Shown one piece after another: positions 1 through 6,072 of a DNA stretch of 17,821 nucleotides. How positions within the stretch are numbered: the first letter of the stretch is position 1; each line of letters opens with the position of its first letter. Made by a program: the position numbers and the translations under genes. The notes under the pieces were generated by a model that had not been told where the DNA came from, searched no databases, and saw only the letters and a program-made list of their open reading frames with translations. This DNA comes from JACRBK01 sp964427955 (lineage in GTDB: Bacteria; Chloroflexota; Anaerolineae; Aggregatilineales; Aggregatilineaceae): the NCBI GenBank assembly GCA_964427955.1, contig CAYRWY010000069.1, forward strand, positions 1 through 17,821, written 5' to 3'.

Positions 1-341
1 TGCTGGCGATCAACCGCCAGTTTCTCAAGGAAGGGCGCGATGCCCACATCCTGAGCGAGATTCCCGGCTCGGTGCACATCCTGCCGCCGGTACGGATCGA
101 TCCCAAAGTGAGTGTCGGGCAGGCCGCACAGATCGGGCCGAACGTCTACCTGGAGTCAGGCGTCACGATTGGGCCGGGCGCGGTGCTCGAAAACACGATC
201 GTGTTGAGCGGAGCCACGGTCGCCGCCGCGGAGCACTGTCACGGCGAAGTGATCGACCGGCGGGTGCGCATTTCTGAAACTTCCAAGACCGGTCCGGCAT
301 CTAAGATGACTGAAACGACCGAGATGCCAAAGGACCTGTAG
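1..341 (+). CDS. Sugar-phosphate nucleotidyltransferase-like protein, C-terminal part (5' partial)
   Basis: The frame is open from base 3 to a TAG at 339-341, so only the C-terminal ~112 residues are present and the start lies outside the window. The visible part begins LAINRQFLKEG, resembling the end of the catalytic domain of NDP-sugar pyrophosphorylases, and continues into imperfect hexapeptide repeats (IGPNVYLESGVTIGPGAV), the signature of a left-handed beta-helix. In the known family such a tail follows a nucleotidyltransferase domain that makes NDP-sugars from sugar 1-phosphates in the cytoplasm. The last ~25 residues are hydrophilic and do not look like helix turns. The next gene starts two bases after the stop, so the two are probably co-transcribed. 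The substrate cannot be told from this fragment, and an acyltransferase with the same fold is the main alternative. Confidence 0.7.
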   Translation, partial: LAINRQFLKEGRDAHILSEIPGSVHILPPVRIDPKVSVGQAAQIGPNVYLESGVTIGPGAVLENTIVLSGATVAAAEHCHGEVIDRRVRISETSKTGPASKMTETTEMPKDL

Positions 342-343
342 AC

Positions 344-781
344 ATGAAGATCCGAACACTGCTGCTCATCGGGCTGGGGTTGGTGCTGCTGCTGACGGCG
401 TGCGGTAACGACAAAAAAAACGAGAAAGCCAATTCCGCGGTGACCTATACCACGGTGAGCGTCACCGAAGCCCACGACCGCCTGAGCCAGACTCCCGGCG
501 CCCTGATCGTGGACGTGCGCCAGCCCGAAGAATGGACCGCGACCGGCGTCCCGGTGGGCGCCCGGCTGATCCCCCTACCCGACTTCGAGCAGCGCGCGCC
601 GACCGAACTTCCCAAAGACCAGGACATCTACGTGATCTGCAACAGCGGCAACCGCAGCCGGACCGCTTCGGATATGCTGATCAAGCTGGGCTATACGCGG
701 GTTTTCAACGTGGACGGCGGGATTCAGGCCTGGCTCACCGCGGGTCTGCCGACGGAGGCTTATACCACACCGGCGCAGTAA
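344..781 (+). CDS. Rhodanese-domain lipoprotein
   Basis: A 145-residue protein. It starts with a short basic end and a leucine-rich stretch ending in the lipobox LTAC (Cys20), so it should be exported, lipidated and anchored outside the cytoplasmic membrane. A charged/asparagine-rich linker precedes a single rhodanese domain (about residues 37-138) with the active-site loop CNSGNR, catalytic Cys99 and the following Ser105. The conserved VDVRQPEEW element sits at residues 56-64. Single-domain rhodaneses move sulfane sulfur to thiols or cyanide. Here the donor and acceptor are unknown, and a role in extracytoplasmic thiol or sulfur chemistry is only an inference. The gene begins two bases after the upstream stop, and no separate promoter is evident. 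Confidence 0.9.
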   Translation: MKIRTLLLIGLGLVLLLTACGNDKKNEKANSAVTYTTVSVTEAHDRLSQTPGALIVDVRQPEEWTATGVPVGARLIPLPDFEQRAPTELPKDQDIYVICNSGNRSRTASDMLIKLGYTRVFNVDGGIQAWLTAGLPTEAYTTPAQ

Positions 782-802
782 GTAGGGACCAATGCCCCTA
801 CT
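781..802. terminator. Short hairpin between convergent genes
   Basis: AGTAGGG (781-787) pairs perfectly with CCCTACT (796-802) around an 8-base loop, exactly between the rhodanese gene and the convergent anti-sigma gene, whose stop codon lies in the right arm. There is no T-run, so termination is uncertain. The sequence GTAGGG-ACCAATG-C-CCCTAC looks like a shortened copy of the hairpin at 15181-15206 read on the other strand. Confidence 0.4.
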
Positions 803-1079
803 CGGTTTCGTGAGGAAGATACTCGTCGAGGTGCAGGACCTTGTACAGCCGCTCCTTGACCGCGTCCGGCATGTCCGGGGCAGGAAGCTGGCGGTAGAGC
901 ACGATGGTCTTGTTGAAGGTATTGACCACGATCCGGCAGTGTTCACACTGCGTCATGTGCGCTTCGAGCGCCTGGCACAGCTCCGGGCTGAGATCGCCAT
1001 CGAAATACTCGGACAGGCTGCCCAGGTAGCGGCGGCAGTCTTCTTGATGTTCATGAGTCTGGTGATCGGCGGCGCTCAT
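798..1079 (-). CDS. Zinc-binding anti-sigma factor (zf-HC2 type)
   Basis: A 93-residue soluble protein with the zinc anti-sigma pattern: Cys15, then 25 residues, then His41-x3-Cys45-x2-Cys48. Proteins of this family (RsrA/ChrR-like ZAS domains) bind and silence a partner ECF sigma factor, and in several members thiol oxidation or zinc loss releases it. No membrane segment follows, so this looks like a cytoplasmic sensor rather than a transmembrane one. Its ATG overlaps the TGA of the sigma gene (ATGA, 1076-1079), a standard arrangement for translational coupling and equal dosage of sigma and anti-sigma. The first ligand being Cys rather than His is within the family's variation. The actual signal cannot be read from the sequence. 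Confidence 0.88.
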   Translation of the reverse strand: MSAADHQTHEHQEDCRRYLGSLSEYFDGDLSPELCQALEAHMTQCEHCRIVVNTFNKTIVLYRQLPAPDMPDAVKERLYKVLHLDEYLPHETE

Positions 1080-1681
1080 TCTTCATGCCTTTCTTCCCGC
1101 CCATCCTGGGCGAAATAGCGGCTCAGCCGCTCGCGCAGCTTCAGCCGGGCGCGCATCAGGCGGCTCTTGACGGCAGAGACCGACAGGTCCAAGGCGCTGG
1201 CCGTCTCTTCGGTGGACAGCCCTTCGATGTCGCGCAGCACGAACACGCTGCGCAGCGTCGGCGGCAGGTCGGCAATGGCTCGCTGCAACTCTTCGCGAGC
1301 CTCGTCACGCAGGAAATCCTCTTCGGGCAGACAGCAAAAGTCGAAAAACTGGCGCGGGACCAGATCGCCGTCCTCGCGCTCGACCGGCTCATCGACCGAG
1401 ACCTGATCCGGCTCGCTGCGGCGCAAACGCATCAGCGCGGCGTTGCTGGCGATCCGGTACAGCCAGGTGCTCAGGCTGGAGCGCGCTTCGAAACGGTCAA
1501 TCGACTTGAAAGCGCTGAGAAACGTCTCCTGCAGGACGTCCTCAGCATCGGCCTCATTGCCCATCATGCGCAGCGCCAGGCGATAGATCGGCCCTGCGTG
1601 CTGTTCGACCAACTGGGCATAGGCTCCCTGATCCCCGGCTTGCAGCCGGGTGACCAGCTCGGCATCACTCGAATTCGACAT
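1076..1681 (-). CDS. ECF (RpoE-type) RNA polymerase sigma factor
   Basis: A 201-residue sigma-70 family protein. Region 2 covers roughly residues 8-92, with AEDVLQETFLSAFKSIDRFE and the -10-recognition part STWLYRIASNAALMRLRR. Region 4 covers about 130-185, with LPPTLRSVFVLRDIEGLSTEETA and the helix-turn-helix LDLSVSAVKSRLMRAR. No region 1 or 3 is present, as expected for group 4 sigma factors. The linker between the regions is acidic and contains a Cys-Cys pair (116-117), which is unusual. AAGGG lies about six bases before the ATG. The gene is coupled to the downstream anti-sigma gene, so a stress or redox regulon is likely. Its target promoters could not be identified here. Confidence 0.93.
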   Translation of the reverse strand: MSNSSDAELVTRLQAGDQGAYAQLVEQHAGPIYRLALRMMGNEADAEDVLQETFLSAFKSIDRFEARSSLSTWLYRIASNAALMRLRRSEPDQVSVDEPVEREDGDLVPRQFFDFCCLPEEDFLRDEAREELQRAIADLPPTLRSVFVLRDIEGLSTEETASALDLSVSAVKSRLMRARLKLRERLSRYFAQDGREERHEE

Positions 1682-1717
1682 TGGGCACCCTTCAGGTGGT
1701 GTGTCGGCACTACTCTA

Positions 1718-1747
1718 ATCATAGCGTAAACTGCCGTCCAACCTCAA
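1718..1747 (-). promoter_or_regulatory. Candidate promoter of the sigma/anti-sigma operon
   Basis: On the minus strand, TTGAGG (1742-1747) is separated by 18 bp from TATGAT (1718-1723), about 37 bases upstream of the sigma start codon. It resembles a vegetative promoter, not an obvious ECF autoregulatory one (no AAC -35 motif seen). Prediction by eye only. Confidence 0.45.
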
Positions 1748-1798
1748 CAATGCCCCTATTCATTGGATGCAGATCGCCCTGCTCCGTCGCACCGGGGA

Positions 1799-2497
1799 TC
1801 AAGATTGAGCACGCCGGAACACGACGGCGGACAGGAAGCCGCCCACGATCAACACCAGCCAGTCAATCGAGATCACGATCACTTCGAAGCGATCCTGGCG
1901 GTCGATGCCATACGCAAGCGTGATCACGATCAGTCCGACCAAGGCCAGCACAGCACTGGCCGCAAACATCCAGCGCAGCGTCTTTTCGACCCGGTGGGCA
2001 CTCGAAAACACCGGCGCAAGAAAAAGGAATGCCAGGCTCATGAGCAAATAGCCGACTTCTTCCAGCGCAATAAAAAGGCCGTGCGGATTATATTGAGTCA
2101 GCAGGGTGATCCCTGCGGTTTCGCCATTTTCAAGACTGGATTGGATCACCGACGTTTGCACGAAATAGTTGACGATCAAGATCGCCGCCGCCATACACGC
2201 CAGCGCCAGCCCGACCTGGCTAAAGATTTTGCGACTCGCGGCGGCATAGTGATGGAGACAGGCCACCCACGCGACGTAGATCAGCAGCATGGCCAGCGCC
2301 CCGTACATCCACCAGTAATCCCTGGGGAAACGCGACGTGATGTCCAGATAGGGATACGCGAGACAGTCCTCCTGGCAGTTCGCGCCGGAAATGGGCGGGG
2401 TCAACATGGCGATCCCGAAGGTGATCAGGGTGATCACGGCGGTCAGGATCGAGACATAAAAACCAACGACGTGAGCAGTCTTTGCGGGTTTTTCCAT
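1799..2497 (-). CDS. Six-helix integral membrane protein, function unknown
   Basis: A 232-residue protein with about six hydrophobic segments (near residues 10-32, 61-83, 93-113, 140-163, 174-197 and 205-227). The first external loop carries a CQEDC pair (Cys41, Cys45). I do not recognise the family; the overall look is that of small uncharacterised bacterial membrane proteins, and no transport or enzyme motif is visible. The start at 2497 is preferred because AGAGGAGGAAACG, a very strong ribosome-binding site, lies directly before that ATG; a longer frame reaching 2584 would run through the divergent tetR promoter and its operator. It is divergent from the TetR-family gene, the usual position of a regulator's target, so it may be controlled by it. 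Confidence 0.75.
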   Translation of the reverse strand: MEKPAKTAHVVGFYVSILTAVITLITFGIAMLTPPISGANCQEDCLAYPYLDITSRFPRDYWWMYGALAMLLIYVAWVACLHHYAAASRKIFSQVGLALACMAAAILIVNYFVQTSVIQSSLENGETAGITLLTQYNPHGLFIALEEVGYLLMSLAFLFLAPVFSSAHRVEKTLRWMFAASAVLALVGLIVITLAYGIDRQDRFEVIVISIDWLVLIVGGFLSAVVFRRAQS

Positions 2498-2518
2498 CGT
2501 TTCCTCCTCTGATACCTC

Positions 2519-2547
2519 ACTATACGTACCCTGAGCGATTTTGTCTC
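2519..2547 (-). promoter_or_regulatory. Candidate promoter of the membrane-protein gene
   Basis: On the minus strand GAGACA (2542-2547), 17 bp, then TATAGT (2519-2524) would start RNA about 15 bases before the strong ribosome-binding site/ATG at 2497. The -35 box would abut the -35 box of the divergent tetR promoter, and the operator at 2559-2574 would sit upstream of it. The weak -35 makes this tentative. Confidence 0.4.
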
Positions 2548-2576
2548 TTGACCGCCAATATACCGAATGGTATACT
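2548..2576 (+). promoter_or_regulatory. Promoter of the tetR-family gene
   Basis: TTGACC (2548-2553), 17-bp spacer, TATACT (2571-2576): close to the sigma-70 consensus. The start point would be near 2583, about 19 bases before the ATG. The palindrome at 2559-2574 covers the spacer and most of the -10 box, so a bound repressor would block RNA polymerase directly, which implies autoregulation. Confidence 0.7.
2559..2574. promoter_or_regulatory. TetR-type operator copy 1 (on the tetR promoter)
   Basis: TATACCGAATGGTATA: perfect 6-bp inverted arms (TATACC/GGTATA) around four bases. A sequence of the same length and plan recurs at 3211-3226. Position over the spacer and -10 box, next to a TetR-family gene, is typical for a repressor binding site. 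Binding itself is inferred. Confidence 0.7.
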
Positions 2577-2601
2577 GAAATCACTTGAAGGATGGAGCAG
2601 C

Positions 2602-3174
2602 ATGACCACCGACAACCGGGCCAACATTCTCGATCACGCCCTGACGCTGTTCGCCGCGCGCGGCTACGACGCGGTGGGCGTGCAGGAGATCGTCGAGGCG
2701 GCGGGCATCACCAAGCCGACGCTGTACCATTACTTCGGCAGCAAGCGCGGACTGTTGGATGCGCTGCTGGCGGCGTATTTCGAGCCGCTGTACGAGTTGA
2801 TCCGGCAGGCGACGGATTACCAGCGCGATCTGCCGCTGACGCTGAACCGGACGGCGGGCGCGTATTTCCGCTTCGCCAGGGAAAACGCGATGTTTTACCG
2901 GATGCAGTTGTCGATGACGTTCGCGCCGCCCGACACCGACGCCTTCAAGGCGGTCATCCCGCGGCAAGAGCAGCAGCACCGTCTGCTGGAGGAGATGTTC
3001 CGGCAGGCCGCGCAGCAGCACGGCAACATGAAGGGCCGCCAGCGGCGCTACGCGGTCACGTTTCAGGGGATGATCAACACCTACATCGGCCTGGCGCTGA
3101 ACGGCTACGCGCAGCTCAACGACGAACTGCTCTACCAGGCGGTGCACCAGTTCATGCATGGCATCTATTCGTAG
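2602..3174 (+). CDS. TetR/AcrR-family transcriptional repressor
   Basis: A 190-residue regulator. The N-terminal TetR DNA-binding domain (about residues 5-52) has the typical order ILDHALTLFAARGYDAVGVQEI, then the recognition part AGITKPTLYHYFGSKRGLL. The remaining ~135 residues are the helical ligand-binding/dimerisation domain, whose sequence does not reveal the ligand. The start at 2602 is chosen because AAGGA and GGAG precede it and a near-consensus promoter ends at 2576; an in-frame start at 2482 would lie upstream of that promoter and inside the divergent gene. Matching operator palindromes at 2559 and 3211 indicate that it represses itself and the downstream GH13 gene, and perhaps the divergent membrane gene. 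The inducer might be a sugar, but that is speculation from the neighbour. Confidence 0.9.
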   Translation: MTTDNRANILDHALTLFAARGYDAVGVQEIVEAAGITKPTLYHYFGSKRGLLDALLAAYFEPLYELIRQATDYQRDLPLTLNRTAGAYFRFARENAMFYRMQLSMTFAPPDTDAFKAVIPRQEQQHRLLEEMFRQAAQQHGNMKGRQRRYAVTFQGMINTYIGLALNGYAQLNDELLYQAVHQFMHGIYS

Positions 3175-3210
3175 CGCATCGCAGGACGTCTCTTTTTTTC
3201 GCAAGCGCTC

Positions 3211-3226
3211 TATACCGACCAGTATA
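3211..3226. promoter_or_regulatory. TetR-type operator copy 2 (before the GH13 gene)
   Basis: TATACCGACCAGTATA shares TATACCGA and GTATA, at the same spacing, with the operator at 2559-2574; its own arms are TATAC/GTATA. It ends 13 bases before the GH13 start and overlaps a -10-like TATAGT (3223-3228), for which no good -35 box is visible. The placement suggests the GH13 gene has a separately repressed promoter. Confidence 0.6.
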
Positions 3227-3239
3227 GTAGAGGTAACTC

Positions 3240-4607
3240 ATGATGAACCATCACTGGGCTTCCGACGCGATCTTCTACCACATCTACCCGCTGGGACTGT
3301 GCGGCGCTCCCGCCCGCAATGATTTTCACGCGCCGGTCGTGCACCGGCTGGACCGGCTTTACGGCTGGATGGATCATTTGCAGGCGATGGGGATCAACGC
3401 GGTCTACCTGGGGCCGCTGTTCGAATCCACCTCGCACGGCTACGACACCGCCGACTACACCACCGTGGACCGCCGCCTGGGCGACCGGGAAACGCTGGCA
3501 CACTTGGTCAACGCCTTCCACCAGCGCGCCATGCGGGTGATCCTGGACGGTGTGTTCAACCACGTCGGACGCGATTTCTGGGCGTTCCGCGACGTGCAGG
3601 AACACCGCGAAACGTCGGCATACCGCGACTGGTTCCAGGGCTTGCAGTTCGGACCGCGCAGCCGCTACGGCGATCCGTTCACCTACGAAGGCTGGAACGG
3701 CCATTACAGCCTGGTCAAGCTGAACGTCCAGCATCCGGCGGTGAAGGATCACCTCTTCCAGGCGGTGGCGACGTGGATGCGCGAGTTCAACATCGACGGG
3801 CTGCGTCTGGACGCGGCGGACGCGCTGGATCGCGGGTTTCAGCGCGACCTGGCGGGCTTCTGCCGGAACCTGCGCCCGGACTTCTGGCTGATGGGCGAAG
3901 TCGTGCACGGCGATTACCGCCAGTGGGCCAACGAGCAGGCGCTCGACGCGGTGACGAATTACGAATGCTACAAGGGGCTGTATTCGAGCCACGTGGACAA
4001 GAATTATTTCGAGATCGCCTACGCCCTGAACCGCCAGTTTGGCGACGACGGCCTGTACCGCCACTTGCCCCTATACGCCTTCGCCGACAACCACGACGTG
4101 AACCGGGTCGCCAGCAACCTGACCAATCCGGCGCACCTGTACCCGCTGTACTGCCTGCTGCTGACCATGCCCGGCGTGCCGTCGATCTACTACGGCAGCG
4201 AATGGGGCCTCGCCGGCCAGAAATCAGCGACGAGCGACGCGGCGCTGCGCCCGGAACTCGACCTGGGCGACGTGGCACGCACGGCCCCCCACCCCGACCT
4301 GGTGAACGCGATCACCCGGCTGGCGTGGCTGCGGCGGGGGTCCGGCGCGCTGCGGCACGGCGGTTACCGCCAACTGCTGGTCACCGCCGAACAGCTCGTC
4401 TTCGCGCGGCAGACGGACGACGAGTGCGTGATCGTGGCGGTCAATGCTGCCGACCGTCCGGCGACAGTACGGTTCGATCTGCCAATCCGCCCGGAGCACG
4501 CGCTGGCTGATCTGCTCAACCCCGGCGAGACAGCCCAGCCGCGCGGGCAGACGGTCGAGGCGCTCACGATCCCGCCGCAGTGGGCGCGAATCATGCGGGT
4601 GAATTAG
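3240..4607 (+). CDS. GH13 alpha-amylase family glycoside hydrolase (cytoplasmic)
   Basis: A 455-residue (beta/alpha)8-barrel enzyme with all four GH13 signature regions: DGVFNH (residues 103-108), GLRLDAAD with the nucleophile Asp191, GEVVH with the acid/base Glu220, and FADNHD with Asp286. A short beta-sandwich-like C-terminal domain (about 375-455) ends the protein. There is no signal peptide, so it works inside the cell on imported alpha-glucans, as in cyclomaltodextrinase/maltodextrin-type enzymes; exact specificity (hydrolase, transglycosylase) cannot be set by eye. Two ATG codons stand in tandem (3240 and 3243), with AGAGG upstream fitting either. The TetR-type operator immediately upstream points to substrate-dependent control. 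No sugar transporter is adjacent. Confidence 0.93.
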   Translation: MMNHHWASDAIFYHIYPLGLCGAPARNDFHAPVVHRLDRLYGWMDHLQAMGINAVYLGPLFESTSHGYDTADYTTVDRRLGDRETLAHLVNAFHQRAMRVILDGVFNHVGRDFWAFRDVQEHRETSAYRDWFQGLQFGPRSRYGDPFTYEGWNGHYSLVKLNVQHPAVKDHLFQAVATWMREFNIDGLRLDAADALDRGFQRDLAGFCRNLRPDFWLMGEVVHGDYRQWANEQALDAVTNYECYKGLYSSHVDKNYFEIAYALNRQFGDDGLYRHLPLYAFADNHDVNRVASNLTNPAHLYPLYCLLLTMPGVPSIYYGSEWGLAGQKSATSDAALRPELDLGDVARTAPHPDLVNAITRLAWLRRGSGALRHGGYRQLLVTAEQLVFARQTDDECVIVAVNAADRPATVRFDLPIRPEHALADLLNPGETAQPRGQTVEALTIPPQWARIMRVN

Positions 4608-4608
4608 A

Positions 4609-4780
4609 CCAGCGCCTCGTTTCTTGGTTTACCTCACCCCCTGGCCCCCTCTCCAATCATGCTGGAGAGGGGGATTGAACTTCGGGTGGAGTACGTCCCC
4701 TCTCCGCTTTTTTCGGATAGGCCAGCGCCTCGTTTCCAGGTCTACCTCACCCCCGGTGGCGAGGGGGAGCGGCGCGGGTT
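4609..4780. repeat. Intergenic repeat mosaic, family I copy A
   Basis: The gap after the GH13 gene holds a 32-bp direct repeat (4609-4640 and 4722-4753, 29 of 32 identical, starting CCAGCGCCTCGTTT and ending ACCTCACCCC). It also has a perfect 11-bp hairpin CCCCCTCTCCA/TGGAGAGGGGG (4645-4655 with 4663-4673) and a 3' module GGTGGCGAGGGGGAGC (4755-4770). The 3' module recurs exactly at 15239-15254. The hairpin lacks a T-run, so it is a repeat first and a terminator only possibly. Confidence 0.75.
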
Positions 4781-4866
4781 ATGAGGGCGAGCTAGTGCCA
4801 GCCGCAGGCCGAACGCGGTACAATCAGAAGGAGCATTCGGCAATAGTTACGAAGGGATTGAACCAC

Positions 4867-5313
4867 ATGGCTGCGAAGAAAAACACCCGCGTGGTGTGGC
4901 GCGATGACTTGATGTTCACCGGCTTCAGCGGCAGCGGGCTGAGCATTCCGCTGGACGCCAACAAAGCCAACGGCGGGCACGATACCGGCTTCAGCCCGAT
5001 GGAACTGCTGCTCACCGGGTTGGCGGGCTGCACCGGGATGGACGTGATCAGCATTCTGCGGAAAAAACAGCAGCAGGTCACGGCGTTCGAGGTCCGCGTC
5101 GAGGGCGTGAGGGCCGAGGAATACCCGATGGTCTGGGCCGAAATCTGGATCAAGTACGTCGTCACCGGACATAACGTCGAACCCGCCGCCGTCGAACGCG
5201 CCATCGAACTCTCGCGGGACAAATACTGCGGGGCGTCCGCCACGCTGCGCCTGACTGCCACCATGCACGACAGCTACGAGATCATCGAAGCGGAAGAGGA
5301 AGCAAAGTCATGA
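4867..5313 (+). CDS. OsmC/Ohr-family redox protein
   Basis: A 148-residue protein of the OsmC superfamily. It has the conserved helix FSPMELLLTGLAGCTGMDV with Cys55 and the second conserved cysteine in DKYCGAS (Cys121). These two cysteines form the peroxidatic pair that reduces organic hydroperoxides in characterised OsmC/Ohr enzymes, so a thiol peroxidase or related detoxifying role in the cytoplasm is likely. Subfamily placement (OsmC, YhfA-like) is uncertain. The start at 4867 follows GAAGGG by about ten bases and gives the usual family length; the frame stays open upstream, but only through the repeat DNA. Its TGA overlaps the ATG of the next gene (ATGA), implying a two-gene operon. Confidence 0.9.
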   Translation: MAAKKNTRVVWRDDLMFTGFSGSGLSIPLDANKANGGHDTGFSPMELLLTGLAGCTGMDVISILRKKQQQVTAFEVRVEGVRAEEYPMVWAEIWIKYVVTGHNVEPAAVERAIELSRDKYCGASATLRLTATMHDSYEIIEAEEEAKS

Positions 5314-5903
5314 ACCGCGACGACGCCTGGCAGCTCGTGACCGAATGGACCGCGTCGGAAAGCCTGCGGCATCACATGCAAGCCGTGGAAGCGGCCATGC
5401 GCGCCTATGCCCGCCACTTTGGCGCGGACGAGGAACGGTGGGGCATCGCGGGGCTGCTGCACGATTTCGATTACGAAAAATACCCGGACATGACCGCCGC
5501 CGATGGACATCCCTTCGCCGGGCTGCGGGTGCTGCGCGAACGGGGCGTGGACGAAGACATCATCCGCGCGATGGCCGCCCACGCCGCCGAACGAACCGGT
5601 ATCCAACCCGAAAGCCCGATGGAAAAAAGCCTGGTGGCGGTGGACGAACTGACCGGGTTCCTGACGGCGGTGGCCCTGGTGCGCCCGTCTAAGGACATCC
5701 GCGACATCACCAAGATCAAGTCGGTGCGCGACAAGTGGAAGGATCGCAGCTTCGCCGCCGGGGTGAACCGCGAAGAAGTCGAACACGCCGCCACGGCATT
5801 GGGCGTGGACCTGTGGAATGAACACGTGCCGCGCGTGCTGGACGCGATGAAGGCTATCGCGGCGGAACTACGGCTGGATGGCAGCCAGCTAACACCCCAA
5901 TAA
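5310..5903 (+). CDS. HD-domain metal-dependent phosphohydrolase-like protein
   Basis: A 197-residue protein with an HD-superfamily metal-site pattern: histidines in SLRHHMQAV (20-21), the defining His-Asp in GLLHDFDYEKYP (51-52), a histidine in MAAHAAERTG (about 91), and a later aspartate in VAVDELTGF (about 112). It resembles the small stand-alone HDIG-type hydrolases found in many bacteria, whose substrates are mostly unknown; nucleotide or phosphoester hydrolysis is the family expectation. The ATG overlaps the stop of the OsmC-like gene, so the two are translationally coupled. Whether they share a pathway is not evident. The end of the gene lies within a small hairpin (5894-5910). Confidence 0.85.
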   Translation: MNRDDAWQLVTEWTASESLRHHMQAVEAAMRAYARHFGADEERWGIAGLLHDFDYEKYPDMTAADGHPFAGLRVLRERGVDEDIIRAMAAHAAERTGIQPESPMEKSLVAVDELTGFLTAVALVRPSKDIRDITKIKSVRDKWKDRSFAAGVNREEVEHAATALGVDLWNEHVPRVLDAMKAIAAELRLDGSQLTPQ

Positions 5904-5948
5904 ATGGGGTAAACAGGTGCGCTCGCCGCGCACCTGTGCTTTGGGGTC
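5894..5948 (+). terminator. Hairpin cluster after the HD gene, possible terminator or attenuator
   Basis: A perfect 10-bp stem, ACAGGTGCGC/GCGCACCTGT (5913-5922 with 5928-5937, loop TCGCC), sits ten bases after the HD gene stop. ACCCCA (5894-5899) can pair with TGGGGT (5905-5910, with the stop codon in the loop). As ACCCCAA it can instead pair with TTGGGGT (5942-5948), enclosing the main stem. No clear T-run follows, so a factor-independent terminator is only probable. A candidate secD promoter lies just downstream. Confidence 0.5.
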
Positions 5949-5963
5949 CCCGCAAAAACACCC

Positions 5964-5993
5964 TTGCCAGTTCACCCTGCTAAGAGTTATCAT
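5964..5993 (+). promoter_or_regulatory. Candidate secDF promoter
   Basis: TTGCCA (5964-5969), 18-bp spacer, TATCAT (5988-5993): each box matches the sigma-70 consensus at five of six positions. RNA would start near 6000, leaving a leader of roughly 70 bases before the secD ATG. The position downstream of the hairpin cluster supports an independent secDF transcript. Confidence 0.5.
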
Positions 5994-6072
5994 CATTGAG
6001 TTTGGGACCTCCCCAGCGTCCCTGACGCCAAGTATTCGGCATACGTCGCCACCTGTTGAGAGGAAATAGATT

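Noticed and set aside
2482..2601. N-terminal extension of the TetR-family protein to 2482
   Set aside because: It would start upstream of a near-consensus promoter and overlap the divergent gene; homologues start at the MTTDNRA position.
3210..4064. A 284-codon minus-strand open frame opposite the GH13 gene
   Set aside because: The plus frame has all four GH13 motifs; the minus frame is a compositional shadow.
4609..4780. CRISPR-like repeats
   Set aside because: Only two copies of a 32-bp repeat, with unequal modules between them and no cas genes.
4624..4866. Extension of the OsmC-like protein through the upstream repeats
   Set aside because: The extra residues come from repeat DNA and exceed the usual family length.
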